Of a stretch of 64,000 bases of DNA, positions 53,183-63,036 are shown in pieces; position 1 is the first letter of the stretch, and each line of letters starts with the position of its first letter. This stretch comes from Pleurocapsa sp. PCC 7319 (GTDB taxonomy: Bacteria; Cyanobacteriota; Cyanobacteriia; Cyanobacteriales; Xenococcaceae), in contig NZ_KB235922.1 in the NCBI RefSeq assembly GCF_000332195.1, forward strand, positions 2,566,211-2,630,210, given 5' to 3'. The notes beneath the pieces are model-generated. The model was given only the letters and a program-made list of their open reading frames with translations, was not told where the DNA came from and did not search any database. A program made the translations under genes and the position numbers.

Positions 53183-53482
53183 ATGATTGCTCGTTTAAAT
53201 TGGTTTGTGGGAACTTTATTTCTAATGGCTGCTTTTGGTGCCTTGATGAACCCGCCACCTTATACTGTTATTTCCATCCTGTTTTTTTTAATGGGTTTAG
53301 TTTTATTGCCATCTACCAACAAGATCGCGAAGCAATATTTTAATTGGGAAATCAAAGGGGGAACTAAAGGTGCGATTATTTTAATCAGTTTTATTATAAT
53401 TTGCTTAATTGTGCCGCAAGTAGAGACAAAACCCAGCAGATTTTCGCAATATTTTGCCGATCAAATTGAAGGATTTGATTGA
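53183..53482 (+). CDS. Small membrane protein of unknown function
   Basis: About 99 residues from the ATG at 53183 (the TTG at 53174 would add three). Three hydrophobic segments: LFLMAAFGALMNPPPYTVIS, LFFLMGLVLLPSTNKIAK and a C-terminal GAIILISFIIICLIV, then a polar tail. No recognisable family. The heptamer-like TGCTATT/TGTTATC run at 53495-53520 follows it. Confidence 0.6.
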   Translation: MIARLNWFVGTLFLMAAFGALMNPPPYTVISILFFLMGLVLLPSTNKIAKQYFNWEIKGGTKGAIILISFIIICLIVPQVETKPSRFSQYFADQIEGFD

Positions 53483-53553
53483 TATTTTTTGCTATTTGCT
53501 ATTTGTTATCTGCTACTTGTGAAAGCAATTTCCAATTTAAATATGATTACTAT

Positions 53554-55059
53554 TCAAACTAAAGGAAAAACAATCGTAAAAGTACTACCTTCATTTAGTT
53601 GAGAAGTTACTGAAATATTACCACCCATTCCTTCAACTAAAGTTTTAACAATTGATAATCCTAACCCTGTCCCCCCAGCACGGTTACGAGATTCATCAAC
53701 ACGAAAAAAGCGTTCAAAAATACGTCCTTGTTGCTGTAAAGAAATTCCTACTCCTCGATCGCAAACTTGAATAATGGCAAAATTTTTTCGTTGTTCTAAT
53801 TTTAGCTTAATAGGCGTTCTTGTCTCAGAATACTTAACAGCATTATCGATCAAATTTAATAATACTTGTTTTAGGCGATGTGAGTCAGCTTTAATTGTAA
53901 TAAAACTGGAAGCTGATTTCCAAGTAATAGTGCGATCGCTGTACTGTTTTGCCATACCTACTACTTCTTGAATCAAATCATTGAGGATGATTTTTTCCTG
54001 TTGGAACTTCATTCTACCGCTATCAACCCGTGCCAAATCTAATAAATCCTGTAGTAGCTGCACAGTGCGATCGGCTTCCGAAGCTGCAGTAGTCAAAGCT
54101 TCTTTTTGCATTTCCGATAGATTAGTTCCCCGTCGCAAAATACTTTGAATATAACCAGAAATAATAGTCAAAGGAGTACGCAATTCATGGGAAACATTAC
54201 TCAGTAGTTCTCTTTGATGCTCCCAAGCTTCTGCCAGCCTAATTAACATTTTGTCAAAGGTTTCTGCTAATTCTTTAACTTCACTAGGAGCTTGGTCTAA
54301 ATGAATATGAGCTTGGTCTAATTTATCAGCCGAAATTGTTGCGGTGAGCTGACTAATTTTTTTAAGGGGTTGCATTGAATGATGAATATATAATGCAATC
54401 ATAGTGGTCATAACGATAATAGCTATTACCGTAGCAATACTCAAACTACGAATCAAATTTAAAAACATCATCTGGTCTTCAGTTATGTTATGAGCCAGGT
54501 ATAGTTGACCTAAATTAGCATTTCTTACTCGTAGCGGAGTAGCACACATCAACCAGTAGCTACCTTTTAAATCTTGAACTTGGGGAATCAGAGGAACATC
54601 TTTGACAGTCAAAAGAATACTGCCAATTTCTTCTTTATTTAAAGCTTGAGATTTGGCGGTAATTTCTCCCGCCGAATTTTTAATCCAGATTAGTTTATTT
54701 TCAGTAGAAAGACTATCTATTGCTCTTCGTGCGCCTTCCTTTAAAGGAATCATTTCGCTATAAATTTCTACATCCATGGGAAAACGATCTGCAATGTATT
54801 TCATATTCTCTTTGTGGGTAGAAATGAGAATATGTTGCATCCTAATACTTGTTCCAGCAGCCAAACCACCTAATCCAATTGCCGCTACCGCAGCAATAAC
54901 GACAGTTAACCTAACTTTGATGGAAGTAGTATCTAATATGTTGTGCACTTTATTGAGTTTAGCTGCTATCTTTGCTCTATTATGATTGGATTTTGAGCTA
55001 ACAATTGTAAATTGTTGCTTTTCAGTAGCTAATTTTTCGGCTACGTTAGCAAGCTTCAT
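53554..55059 (-). CDS. Membrane sensor histidine kinase, orphan
   Basis: 501 residues: N-terminal cytoplasmic stretch, transmembrane segment 1 (about 50-70), an extracytoplasmic sensor region (to about 200), transmembrane segment 2 (203-225), HAMP (226-280), HisKA with His291 in LLSNVSHELRTPLT, then a full HATPase (NLIDNAVKYS, DRGVGIS, GGTGLGLSI). No response regulator gene is adjacent. Common cyanobacterial two-component layout; I cannot assign a specific Hik number. Confidence 0.9.
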   Translation of the reverse strand: MKLANVAEKLATEKQQFTIVSSKSNHNRAKIAAKLNKVHNILDTTSIKVRLTVVIAAVAAIGLGGLAAGTSIRMQHILISTHKENMKYIADRFPMDVEIYSEMIPLKEGARRAIDSLSTENKLIWIKNSAGEITAKSQALNKEEIGSILLTVKDVPLIPQVQDLKGSYWLMCATPLRVRNANLGQLYLAHNITEDQMMFLNLIRSLSIATVIAIIVMTTMIALYIHHSMQPLKKISQLTATISADKLDQAHIHLDQAPSEVKELAETFDKMLIRLAEAWEHQRELLSNVSHELRTPLTIISGYIQSILRRGTNLSEMQKEALTTAASEADRTVQLLQDLLDLARVDSGRMKFQQEKIILNDLIQEVVGMAKQYSDRTITWKSASSFITIKADSHRLKQVLLNLIDNAVKYSETRTPIKLKLEQRKNFAIIQVCDRGVGISLQQQGRIFERFFRVDESRNRAGGTGLGLSIVKTLVEGMGGNISVTSQLNEGSTFTIVFPLV

Positions 55060-55248
55060 TAGGTTAATCTAGTAAATTTGAATTAGTTATTTAACTACTT
55101 CAAACATGACTTGCTATCCTTAAAATCTGATGAAAGTTTTCTGATAAATCTCTGTAAACTTCTTATATTCTGATCTTCAAAGCTGGAATCATTAGCTTTT
55201 ATCTACAATAAAGCTAAGTTAATTATCACGATATCAAAACTGGCTCTT

Positions 55249-56736
55249 ATGGTACAAGCTCCTCCGCAACTAATAACACAAGAATTGGCTACTCTGGCAG
55301 TAGACTTAATTAGACAGGCTGGGTGTGAATATGGCGATATTCGCCTCTGCCACTACCGCCAACAAAGATTATCTGCCAGCGATCGCTCTTTGAGTCGACT
55401 TGCAGATAATGTCAGTTCTGGTTTTGGAGTCCGAGTATTACTCGATGGCGCTTGGGGATTTGTCGCTTCCCACCGCCTTACCCCAGAAGAAATTACCAGA
55501 ATTGTCACTCTGGCAATAGAAACTGCTAAAGGTAGTCGTTTGACACAACAGGAGCCAGTCAAACTAGTTCCGGTAGAAGCATACCAAGATAAGTATGTTA
55601 CTCCGATTGAGATCGATCCCTTTACAGTTCCAATTCAAGAAAAAGCCGAATTATTATTAAATATCAACGAGCAATTTCTCGCTTATGGTGAGCAAGGTAT
55701 CAAAAAAGCCTCTTCGTTTCTGAGTTTCACCCAAGAAGATAAACTATTTGCTTCTACTGTCGGCTCTGTAATCGAGCAAACCATTTATCGCAGTTATACT
55801 GGTATGAGTTGTACAGCGATCGCCAATGGCGATGCTAAAAGCAGAAATTATGAACGTCCACCTCTCAATATTGGTTATGAACATATCAATACTGCCGATT
55901 TGTTGGGGAATATCGATCGCGTTGCTCAGGAAGCGATCGAGAAAGTCCATGCCCCAGAATTAGATACAGAGGGAAATAAAACTTTGATTCTCAAACCGAC
56001 CAATCTTTTCCTGACTATCCATGAATCAGTAGGACATCCCACAGAATTAGATCGAGTCTACGGTTACGAAGCTAACTTTGCAGGAACAAGTTTTGCCACT
56101 ACCGATCAACTCCATCAACTCCAATATGCTGCTCCTTGGATCAACTTTGTCGCCGACCGCACCCAATCCCATGGTCGGAGTACGATGGCTTATGATGACG
56201 AGGGTGTCCCAGCACAAAAATGGTACGTGGTTAAGGATGGTATGCTCAACGACTATTTGACAGATCGAGAAACTGCTTATCGCTTAGGGCGTGGAAGTAG
56301 TAATGGCAGTGCTTATGCCGACAGTTGGTCAAGTACACCGATGGTGCGTATCCCTAACTTGGGTTTAGAACCTGGTAAAGCAGAAGATGACCATACAGCA
56401 ACCTTAGCAGAAATGATCGCTGATACTGAAGATGGAATTTTAATTGACGGTATTGGCAGTTATTCTATCGACCAACAACGACGTAACTTTCAATTTGGGG
56501 GTGATGCTTTCTGGAAAATCAAAAATGGCAAGATCACAGGGATGCTCAAAAACGTCACCTATCACAGCATGACCACCGACTTTTGGAATAGTGTAGATGC
56601 TCTGGGTGGAGAGTCTGAATTAGTCCAATGCGGCACAAATATGTGTGGCAAAGGTGAACCGATGCAAGTTGCTCAGATGACTCATGCTTGTGTACCAGTG
56701 CGTGTCAGAGATATTCATGTAGGTAGAGCCTCGTGA
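55249..56736 (+). CDS. tldD: TldD/PmbA family metalloprotease TldD
   Basis: 495 residues. The zinc motif is His258-Glu259-x3-His263 in LTIHESVGHPTELDRV, as in TldD. LADNVSSGFGVRVLLDGAWG and the C-terminal GQ-rich TDFWNSVDALGGESE then VQCGTNMCGKGEP are family features. TldD works with TldE as a heterodimer that processes small peptides and unfolded proteins; no tldE gene is adjacent here. Confidence 0.93.
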   Translation: MVQAPPQLITQELATLAVDLIRQAGCEYGDIRLCHYRQQRLSASDRSLSRLADNVSSGFGVRVLLDGAWGFVASHRLTPEEITRIVTLAIETAKGSRLTQQEPVKLVPVEAYQDKYVTPIEIDPFTVPIQEKAELLLNINEQFLAYGEQGIKKASSFLSFTQEDKLFASTVGSVIEQTIYRSYTGMSCTAIANGDAKSRNYERPPLNIGYEHINTADLLGNIDRVAQEAIEKVHAPELDTEGNKTLILKPTNLFLTIHESVGHPTELDRVYGYEANFAGTSFATTDQLHQLQYAAPWINFVADRTQSHGRSTMAYDDEGVPAQKWYVVKDGMLNDYLTDRETAYRLGRGSSNGSAYADSWSSTPMVRIPNLGLEPGKAEDDHTATLAEMIADTEDGILIDGIGSYSIDQQRRNFQFGGDAFWKIKNGKITGMLKNVTYHSMTTDFWNSVDALGGESELVQCGTNMCGKGEPMQVAQMTHACVPVRVRDIHVGRAS

Positions 56737-56762
56737 ACTGCCATGATCTAGTTTACAAGGTA

Positions 56763-58361
56763 TTATTGACTACTTAATAATGCCAGGGGATTTACCGCTC
56801 CTGAATCCTTGGGATGAATCTCAAAATGTAAATGAGGACCAGTACTATACCCCGTATTGCCGATCTCAGCAATCTGCTCTCCTTTATTTACTCTTTGACC
56901 AAGATTAACCAAAATTCTATTATTGTGGGCATACAGAGTCACACTATCATCTAAATGTCTAATTTTGACTAGATTGCCATAACCACCACTATGCCATTCA
57001 GCAGTAATAACTTCCCCTGATGCCGCTGCTATTACTGGCGTACCAATTGGAGCAGCAATATCGATTCCTCCATGTAACCGACCCCAACGGTAGCCATAAC
57101 CAGAAGTTAAGACTCCTTGCGCAGGCCAAGTATAGCCATCAAAAGTACTGGGTAAATAATTTTCTGAAGCATCCAAAGGAGGTAGTTGCAGAGAAGCGAT
57201 CTCTTCTCCTAATGAATCTGACTCCAAACTTTGTTTAGAAGTCTTCACGGGAGCAGCGCTGATTTTTGGAGCAGAGGTATTTTGATTGTAAGTTTTTGGC
57301 ACAAAAGGAGTATCCTCACCATTCTTAGCAGATCTACTCAGTGAACTTGAGTTTACTTCCTGGTTGGCTTGCCCTCGTCTAGTTTGATCTCGGTATTGTG
57401 AACGGAGCTGATCGATTTCTGCTCTCAATTTTGTAACGTAATGATTACTAGATTTATTAGAGGATTGTAAGGGTTGATCAGCTTTAGAGTGCTTCCATGA
57501 TTTTGAGTCAGCATTAGAATTTGAGCGATTGGCTAAAAACTTAGATGGGAGAGGTGACAAGTTAGAATCAGTATTGTCTGTAAAGTCAACAGAGGTAAAT
57601 ACTTTTTCTGGTTGCTCTAAGGAAAAGGATGTGAGTGAACTATCTGCTATTTGCGTTGGAATCTTAAGTTGCTGATTAACAAAAATAATATGGGAGTTTT
57701 TTATATTATTCAGTTTAATCAACTCCCCACGAGATACTCGATGTATTTGAGCGATTTTAGAAACGGTGTCTCCTGATTTCACTGTGTAGAGCCTTGGAGT
57801 TGTCTTGGGAACTGATGTTGCCGAAGCAGAAAAGAAACTTGGGGATTTACTATTTATGCCTTCAGTTGGAAAGTTTTTAGTCGAGGCAATTTTCTGACGG
57901 TTAGGGTAGGCAGATATAAGCTTAGACTCTAAACTACTATCTATTTTGTCAGACGAGAAAGAAAATTTTGGTTGATTTTTTTCTTGGGAAACTAAAGATA
58001 AATTGACCAGCTTAGTTTTGAAAGTAGCTATCAAATTGGAGATGGGAGGTAATAATGCAGTCGATTTATCTTCTCGAATCCCAGAGCTTGGTGATATTTT
58101 TGAGGGAAAAATTAGATTTTGAAGTTCAATTGCATCGCTTGTGGGGCGCAATTTTAAACCTGTAGCCCAAGCTGACTGACTAGAAAGAGGTAAATACATT
58201 GCCGTCGTAGCCAAAGCAATAGTCAAGCGTAACATTATGCTGGAATGGCAGGAAGTTTTGAGAGTAGTTGATGTCTTTAATTGAGCCTGGCTCGATGAAG
58301 TATTGATCTTCAAATTTTGCTGAGAGAGAGATAAAGCTTGATTTTCGGGCATACGACTCAT
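56763..58361 (-). CDS. LysM and M23 peptidoglycan peptidase
   Basis: 532 residues. Hydrophobic segment at 43-66 (MLRLTIALATTAMYLPLSSQ) acts as signal anchor. One LysM at 191-235 (LYTVKSGDTVSKIAQIHRVS), a long Ser-rich linker, and a C-terminal M23 (LytM) domain starting at residue 423: His430 and Asp434 in HGGIDIAAP, and HLHFE at 510-514. The catalytic residues for metal binding are intact, so it is probably an active cell-wall endopeptidase acting in the periplasm. Confidence 0.92.
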   Translation of the reverse strand: MSRMPENQALSLSQQNLKINTSSSQAQLKTSTTLKTSCHSSIMLRLTIALATTAMYLPLSSQSAWATGLKLRPTSDAIELQNLIFPSKISPSSGIREDKSTALLPPISNLIATFKTKLVNLSLVSQEKNQPKFSFSSDKIDSSLESKLISAYPNRQKIASTKNFPTEGINSKSPSFFSASATSVPKTTPRLYTVKSGDTVSKIAQIHRVSRGELIKLNNIKNSHIIFVNQQLKIPTQIADSSLTSFSLEQPEKVFTSVDFTDNTDSNLSPLPSKFLANRSNSNADSKSWKHSKADQPLQSSNKSSNHYVTKLRAEIDQLRSQYRDQTRRGQANQEVNSSSLSRSAKNGEDTPFVPKTYNQNTSAPKISAAPVKTSKQSLESDSLGEEIASLQLPPLDASENYLPSTFDGYTWPAQGVLTSGYGYRWGRLHGGIDIAAPIGTPVIAAASGEVITAEWHSGGYGNLVKIRHLDDSVTLYAHNNRILVNLGQRVNKGEQIAEIGNTGYSTGPHLHFEIHPKDSGAVNPLALLSSQ

Positions 58362-58778
58362 CTTAAATAATATTTGCTTGCTAAGGTTGAATTGGTATCG
58401 ATAAGATTAGGTTATTTCTGTTTGATAACAACGTTTAAGATCGTTACCAAAACTAAGCCAGCCAAGTGATTTTTAAGATTAATAGGACAATTTTGTGATC
58501 GATAAAAAATCATCTTAGTAAAAAGTTGGTAAATATAAGATTATTTGATTATTTTCGATCTATTTTCTATGGAAGGTTAGCTTAAAATGCAACTTTAGAC
58601 AAGTGAGTGATCAGCAAAACTAGATCTAAATAGTCTTAATCAATTAAATTGGCGGTGTTGCATTATCATGGGATGGTTAAGATTGACGCGGGACACGGAG
58701 ACACAGAGAATGAATTGAGTCTCAGCCACAATATCATCCCGCAGAGATGCAATTATGTGACATCTGACAGCTTACCCT
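58362..58778. other. Gap between M23 peptidase and ABC permease genes
   Basis: About 417 bases. A short stretch GCGGGACACGGAGACACAGA near 58687-58706 looks like a dispersed cyanobacterial repeat type, but it has no second copy in the window. No coding region or RNA is supported; an overlapping frame at 58649-58939 is in the wrong frame for the permease and is not counted. Confidence 0.35.
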
Positions 58779-59618
58779 ATGAAACAGCGATCGCCTATCG
58801 TCAAAGCAACTTCGTTGACACTATTCTCATCCAACTTTTCTGTTGCTCAATTACTGACTTTGACTGTCTTAATCCTGGGGGCGATAGTTATTTTATTTCC
58901 TTTAATAGTCGTCTTGAGAAGTTCCTTCACTTCACCTGATAGTTCTTTTACCCTGGCTAATTATCAAGCAGCTTGGCACCGAGGTAATTTCTGGATAGCA
59001 TTTGCCAATTCCACCTTAGTGGCATTAGGAGTTACTGGATTACAAATAATTACTTCTGCTCTGGCAGGATATGCTTTAGCTAGATTCAAATTTCGCGGTA
59101 AACAAGGAATACTGTTACTAATTTTAGCGACTTTAGTTATTCCTTTTCAGCTCTTAGTTATTCCTACTTTTATTATTTTAAAATGGGCGCACCTCATTAA
59201 TAGTTATTGGGCATTAATCTTACCCACTGCCGCCAATGGTTTTGGCATTTTTTTAATGCGTCAGTATTTTGCTAGCATACCCTTTGAACTAGAAGAAGCA
59301 GCAACTCTTGATGGTGCCAATCGTTGGCAAGTTTTAACCCGGATCATGTTGCCTTTATCTCGTCCGGCATTAATTACTTTATTTCTCTTCACTTTTATTG
59401 GGGAGTGGAATGATTTATTTAAACCTTTGGTCTTTACTACCCGACCAGAATTAAGGACAGTGCAATTAGCTTTATCAGAGTTTCAGGAGCAGTTTACCAA
59501 TGATTGGTCACTATTAATGGCAGCAGTGGTAATATCTACCATACCAGTGTTGATTTTATTTTTGATTGGTCAGAAACAGTTTATTCAAGGTATTGGTTCA
59601 ACGGGAATTAAAAATTAA
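58779..59618 (+). CDS. Carbohydrate ABC transporter permease (MalG/UgpE type)
   Basis: 279 residues, six hydrophobic segments. The EAA loop is LEEAATLDGANRWQVLTRIM, which contacts the ATPase; the PALITLFLFTFIGEWNDLFK segment follows. TSPDSSFTLANYQAAWHRGN at the N-terminal region is typical. A second permease, binding protein and ATPase are absent nearby, so it is an orphan whose partners must be elsewhere. Confidence 0.92.
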   Translation: MKQRSPIVKATSLTLFSSNFSVAQLLTLTVLILGAIVILFPLIVVLRSSFTSPDSSFTLANYQAAWHRGNFWIAFANSTLVALGVTGLQIITSALAGYALARFKFRGKQGILLLILATLVIPFQLLVIPTFIILKWAHLINSYWALILPTAANGFGIFLMRQYFASIPFELEEAATLDGANRWQVLTRIMLPLSRPALITLFLFTFIGEWNDLFKPLVFTTRPELRTVQLALSEFQEQFTNDWSLLMAAVVISTIPVLILFLIGQKQFIQGIGSTGIKN

Positions 59619-59744
59619 GTTAATCACTTTGACAGTATTCAACAGAAGCTAATAGATTTAAACCTCGATCTCGGGTAATAATATGTCAGCATTAATAACA
59701 GCTAAGAGCCTTGAATGCTCTTTAGATCAGCAAGAATAAAATAA

Positions 59745-60806
59745 ATGCACGAAACAATCTCCAAATTACCAAAGTGGCTGACAAGAGGTTTGGTTTTACC
59801 TTTACTGGTGCTAAATGGTTGGCTGCTGCTCTTAGTGTTTGAATATTTTCAATCTCTAATTACGATTTTTGCCACTGCAACTTTACTATCCTTTATTTTG
59901 GATTATCCTGTCCGTTTTCTAGAACAACAGAAGATCAAAAGAGCGATCGCCATTCTAATAGTTTTATTGACAGGTGTATTGCTATTTAGTGTGATTGGGG
60001 TGACAGTTATTCCAATTGTGATCGAGCAACTAAATGAACTACTAGATCGTTTACCCAGTTGGGTAGCATCGGGTAGTGAACAAGCGAAAGTTTTTGAGAC
60101 TTGGGCAGATGAACGTAATTTGCCCATTACTATTAGCAGCTTGGTTGCTGATTCACTCAGTCAGATCTCATATCAGCTACAGCAATTTAGCGGACAGATC
60201 TTAGGTAGTCTTTTTTCAGTAGTGGGTAGTCTACTCGATTTATTGTTGACTATAGTTTTAACTTTCTATTTGTTACTTCATGGCAGTGAACTTTGGCAAG
60301 ATCTGTTTCAAGTCTTTCCTGATGAGAATAGGATTAAAATCCGCGAATCATTGAAAGAAACCTTTAATAACTATTTTGTGGGGCAGTTAACTGTTGCTTC
60401 GGTTATGGGAATTACTATGACCATAGCCTTTTTTATAATTCAAGTCCCTTTTGGTTTCTTGTTTGGTTTAGTCATTGGAATTATGGCATTATTCCCTTTT
60501 GGTGCAGCATTGAGCATAAGTTTAGTTAGTTTCTTGATGGCTTTAAAAAGTATTTGGCTAGGTTTAAAAGTTTTAGCAATCTCTTTTGTAATTGAACAAA
60601 TAGTTGAAAGTGTAATTGCCCCTCGTCTGTTAGGTGAATTTACAGGTTTGAATCCCGTACTAATTTTACTGTCTCTCTTGGTAGGAGCTCAGCTAGGAGG
60701 ATTTTTAGGTTTGATTTTAGCTGTACCTGCGGCTAGTTTTATCAAAAGTTTATTTATGATTTTTAAAACTGAATCCGAACACACAAAACTACCAATTAAT
60801 ATTTAA
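59745..60806 (+). CDS. AI-2E family transporter
   Basis: 353 residues with about eight hydrophobic segments in the PerM/TqsA family. The middle has [20 protein letters not shown] and [20 protein letters not shown], and the end has [20 protein letters not shown]-like text (written here from [20 protein letters not shown]). Members export small molecules or sodium; the substrate is not known. It precedes coaD by 29 bases on the same strand and could be co-transcribed. Confidence 0.9.
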   Translation: MHETISKLPKWLTRGLVLPLLVLNGWLLLLVFEYFQSLITIFATATLLSFILDYPVRFLEQQKIKRAIAILIVLLTGVLLFSVIGVTVIPIVIEQLNELLDRLPSWVASGSEQAKVFETWADERNLPITISSLVADSLSQISYQLQQFSGQILGSLFSVVGSLLDLLLTIVLTFYLLLHGSELWQDLFQVFPDENRIKIRESLKETFNNYFVGQLTVASVMGITMTIAFFIIQVPFGFLFGLVIGIMALFPFGAALSISLVSFLMALKSIWLGLKVLAISFVIEQIVESVIAPRLLGEFTGLNPVLILLSLLVGAQLGGFLGLILAVPAASFIKSLFMIFKTESEHTKLPINI

Positions 60807-60835
60807 AGTTTATTGATTGTCAAACAGCTAAAATT

Positions 60836-61315
60836 ATGATTGCTATTTATCCAGGTAGCTTTGATCCCATCACCTTAGGTCATATTGATATTATTGAAAG
60901 AGGAGCAAAATTATTTGATCGAGTTATTGTTGCTGTTCTTTCTAATCCTAGTAAGAAACCTTTATTCACTGTAGACAAAAGAATCGAACAAATTACTGAA
61001 TGTACGCAACATATCGCTAACGTTAAGGTAGATAGTTTTGTGGGATTGACTGTTGAGTATGCCAAACTACACCATGCAGGAGTATTACTCAGAGGGTTAA
61101 GAGTGTTATCAGATTTTGAGAAAGAGTTACAGATGGCACATACTAATAAAACACTTAATCATGATATTGAAACCGTATTTTTAGCTACAACTAAAGAATA
61201 TAGTTTTTTGAGTAGTAGTATTGTCAAAGAAATAGCTCAATTTGGAGGTACGATCGATCATTTGGTTTCAGAAAATGTTGCTCAAGATATGTATTCTAAG
61301 TATCAAAACCAATAA
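60836..61315 (+). CDS. coaD: Phosphopantetheine adenylyltransferase
   Basis: 159 residues, full length. Catalyses the penultimate step of coenzyme A synthesis, joining ATP and 4'-phosphopantetheine. Class I nucleotidyltransferase motif TLGH (13-16) in [17 protein letters not shown]; the ATP-contact [13 protein letters not shown] is near the C-terminus, and [20 protein letters not shown] is a diagnostic central segment. Ends the AI-2E to CoaD group. Confidence 0.97.
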   Translation: MIAIYPGSFDPITLGHIDIIERGAKLFDRVIVAVLSNPSKKPLFTVDKRIEQITECTQHIANVKVDSFVGLTVEYAKLHHAGVLLRGLRVLSDFEKELQMAHTNKTLNHDIETVFLATTKEYSFLSSSIVKEIAQFGGTIDHLVSENVAQDMYSKYQNQ

Positions 61316-61441
61316 GTAGATCGTATAAATAAATACCAAGCAATAGCTTTTTCCTGGTTTTCTTTAAGTTTTTTTGCTAACTTTTATTGGCAATCATTGG
61401 ATATCTAGGTTAGAAATAAACTCAAAGAATCGGGTTGAATA

Positions 61442-62038
61442 ATGTTGCCAGTAAACTATACTCAAGACGAGAAAATTCAATTTAATGAGCCAGAACTAGA
61501 AGCGGATTTAAGTAATAACTCGCAATTTAGTTTTAATATTCAAGTCGAATTAGATAAACTAGAAGATTTTATTTTAAATGGAACTAATATTCCTCTAACT
61601 GAATTAACTATTGTTGATGAGACTTTGCTTTTAGATTATCTCAACCAAATTAGAGCAAATTTACCTACAGTATTAGCTACAGCTATTGACATAGTAAATC
61701 AAAGACAGGAAATTATGTCCGAAGCCCAAAGTTATGCTGGTTCAATCGTCAAGTCTGCTGAAAAAAAGGCAGAGCAAATTGTTCAGGAATCAACTATTGT
61801 GCGTCAAGCAGAGTTAGATGGGGCAAAAATTAGACTTCAAACTGAACAAGAATGTGAGCAACTAAAACAAACAACTCAAAATGAGATACAGCAATGGCGA
61901 CAAGAAGTAATTGACGAATGTCGAGTAATTCAGTTGGATGCCGATAGTTATGCTGGCAAAGTTTTAGGGGATATTGAACACAAACTTCAAGAAATGCTGA
62001 CAATTGTGCGCAACGGTCGTCAACATTTAGAACCTTAA
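61442..62038 (+). CDS. Coiled-coil protein (DivIVA or ATP-synthase-b-like helix)
   Basis: 198 residues. After an acidic N-terminus (LDKLEDFILNGTNIPLTELT), residues about 95-190 are a long helix with heptads (QEIMSEAQSYAGSIVKSAEK then KAEQIVQESTIVRQAELDGA). In Synechocystis a similar gene follows coaD (from memory, slr0847 with slr0848), so the order may be conserved. Members are sometimes annotated as DivIVA-like or as ATP synthase subunit B-like because of the helix; true function unknown. Confidence 0.7.
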   Translation: MLPVNYTQDEKIQFNEPELEADLSNNSQFSFNIQVELDKLEDFILNGTNIPLTELTIVDETLLLDYLNQIRANLPTVLATAIDIVNQRQEIMSEAQSYAGSIVKSAEKKAEQIVQESTIVRQAELDGAKIRLQTEQECEQLKQTTQNEIQQWRQEVIDECRVIQLDADSYAGKVLGDIEHKLQEMLTIVRNGRQHLEP

Positions 62039-62117
62039 TCTTGAATCTTAGCACTAGTGGATTAGGGCGCAAATAAAGATACCATTAATCAGGAGTAAAA
62101 ATAAGAGAAGAAAGCAG

Positions 62118-62855
62118 ATGCCAAGACTAGCTCCTAAACCAGTAAAGTTAGACAATGAAGAGAAACAAGAATTAGAAAAGATTTTGGCTCGTCATAGTAC
62201 CAGTCAACAAGTTGCCAAGAGAGCCAAAATTATACTTTTGGCATCTCAAGGAAAAAATCATCGCACTATTGCAAAAGAATTAGACATTAGCCGAAAAATG
62301 GCAAGACTGTGGCGAGAAAGATGGTTACAGTTGAAGCAAAAAGATGCACTCGTCAAGGAAAGACTATTGGATGCAGAAAGACCAGGGTCACCGACTAAAT
62401 TTACGACGGAACAAGTATTACAATTATTTGCCATTGCTTGTGAGTCACCAGAAAAATATGGCAGACCAATCAGTCATTGGACATCAAGAGAATTAGCAGA
62501 AGAGATGGTCAAACAAGGAATAGTCGGAAGTATTTCCACAAGGCACGTGGGCAGATTACTCTCCGAAGCCACCTTAAAACCCCATGTCTCAGAATATTGG
62601 TTGAATCCCCCCCCGACGAAAAGTTTGATGAAAAAATCAAAAACATCTGTTGGTTGTACAAACAAGCACAAGATTTAAGAAAAAGGGAAGAAAGAGTTAT
62701 CAGTACCGATGAGATGACAGGGATTCAAGCTCTGGAGCGAAAATATTTTGACAAACCAATGAAACCAGGTCAGCCAGCCAAAAGAGAGTTTGAATATATT
62801 CGACACGGCACTCAAACTCTAATTGCTAGTTTTGATATTAGTAGTGGCAAAATCA
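62118..62855 (+). pseudogene. Second IS630-type transposase, 3' truncated
   Basis: MPRLAPKPVKLDNEEKQELE and the IAKELDISRKMARLWRERWL helix-turn-helix are IS630-type. At CCCCCCCC (62607-62614) the frame must change by +1 from NPPPT to PPDEKFDEKIKN, after which VISTDEMTGIQALERKYFDK (first DDE Asp) and FEYIRHGTQTLIASFDISSG follow. The frame is lost at the left target duplication of the MITE (62856-62858), so the remaining DDE motifs are missing. The C8 shift may be programmed; the truncation is not. Confidence 0.8.
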
Positions 62856-62858
62856 TAA

Positions 62859-63033
62859 GACCTCTTGCAAAAGTCTTTTATGATATAATGAAGGACTATA
62901 GTTTTTTCAGCAATGTCTTTGTTGGCGATCGCTAAATTCTTTCAAAATTGACTTGGAAAAGATTTGCTACCAAGAGTTGTCATAATTTTTGGACAATCCC
63001 CTATTGTACCACGAATTATTTTTGCAAGAGGTC
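62859..63033. mobile_element. 175-bp MITE
   Basis: Perfect 14-bp inverted repeats GACCTCTTGCAAAA (62859-62872) and its complement (63020-63033) bound AT-rich DNA that includes a HIP1-like GGCGATCGC. It is flanked by TAA on each side (62856-62858 and 63034-63036), the 3-bp duplication typical of IS5-family (ISL2 or IS1031-type) elements that could mobilise it. Confidence 0.8.
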
Positions 63034-63036
63034 TAA

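Noticed and set aside
58649-58939. Frame of 96 codons overlapping the 5' end of the ABC permease.
   Set aside because: It is in a different frame from the permease, has no hydrophobic or family pattern and ends inside the permease gene.
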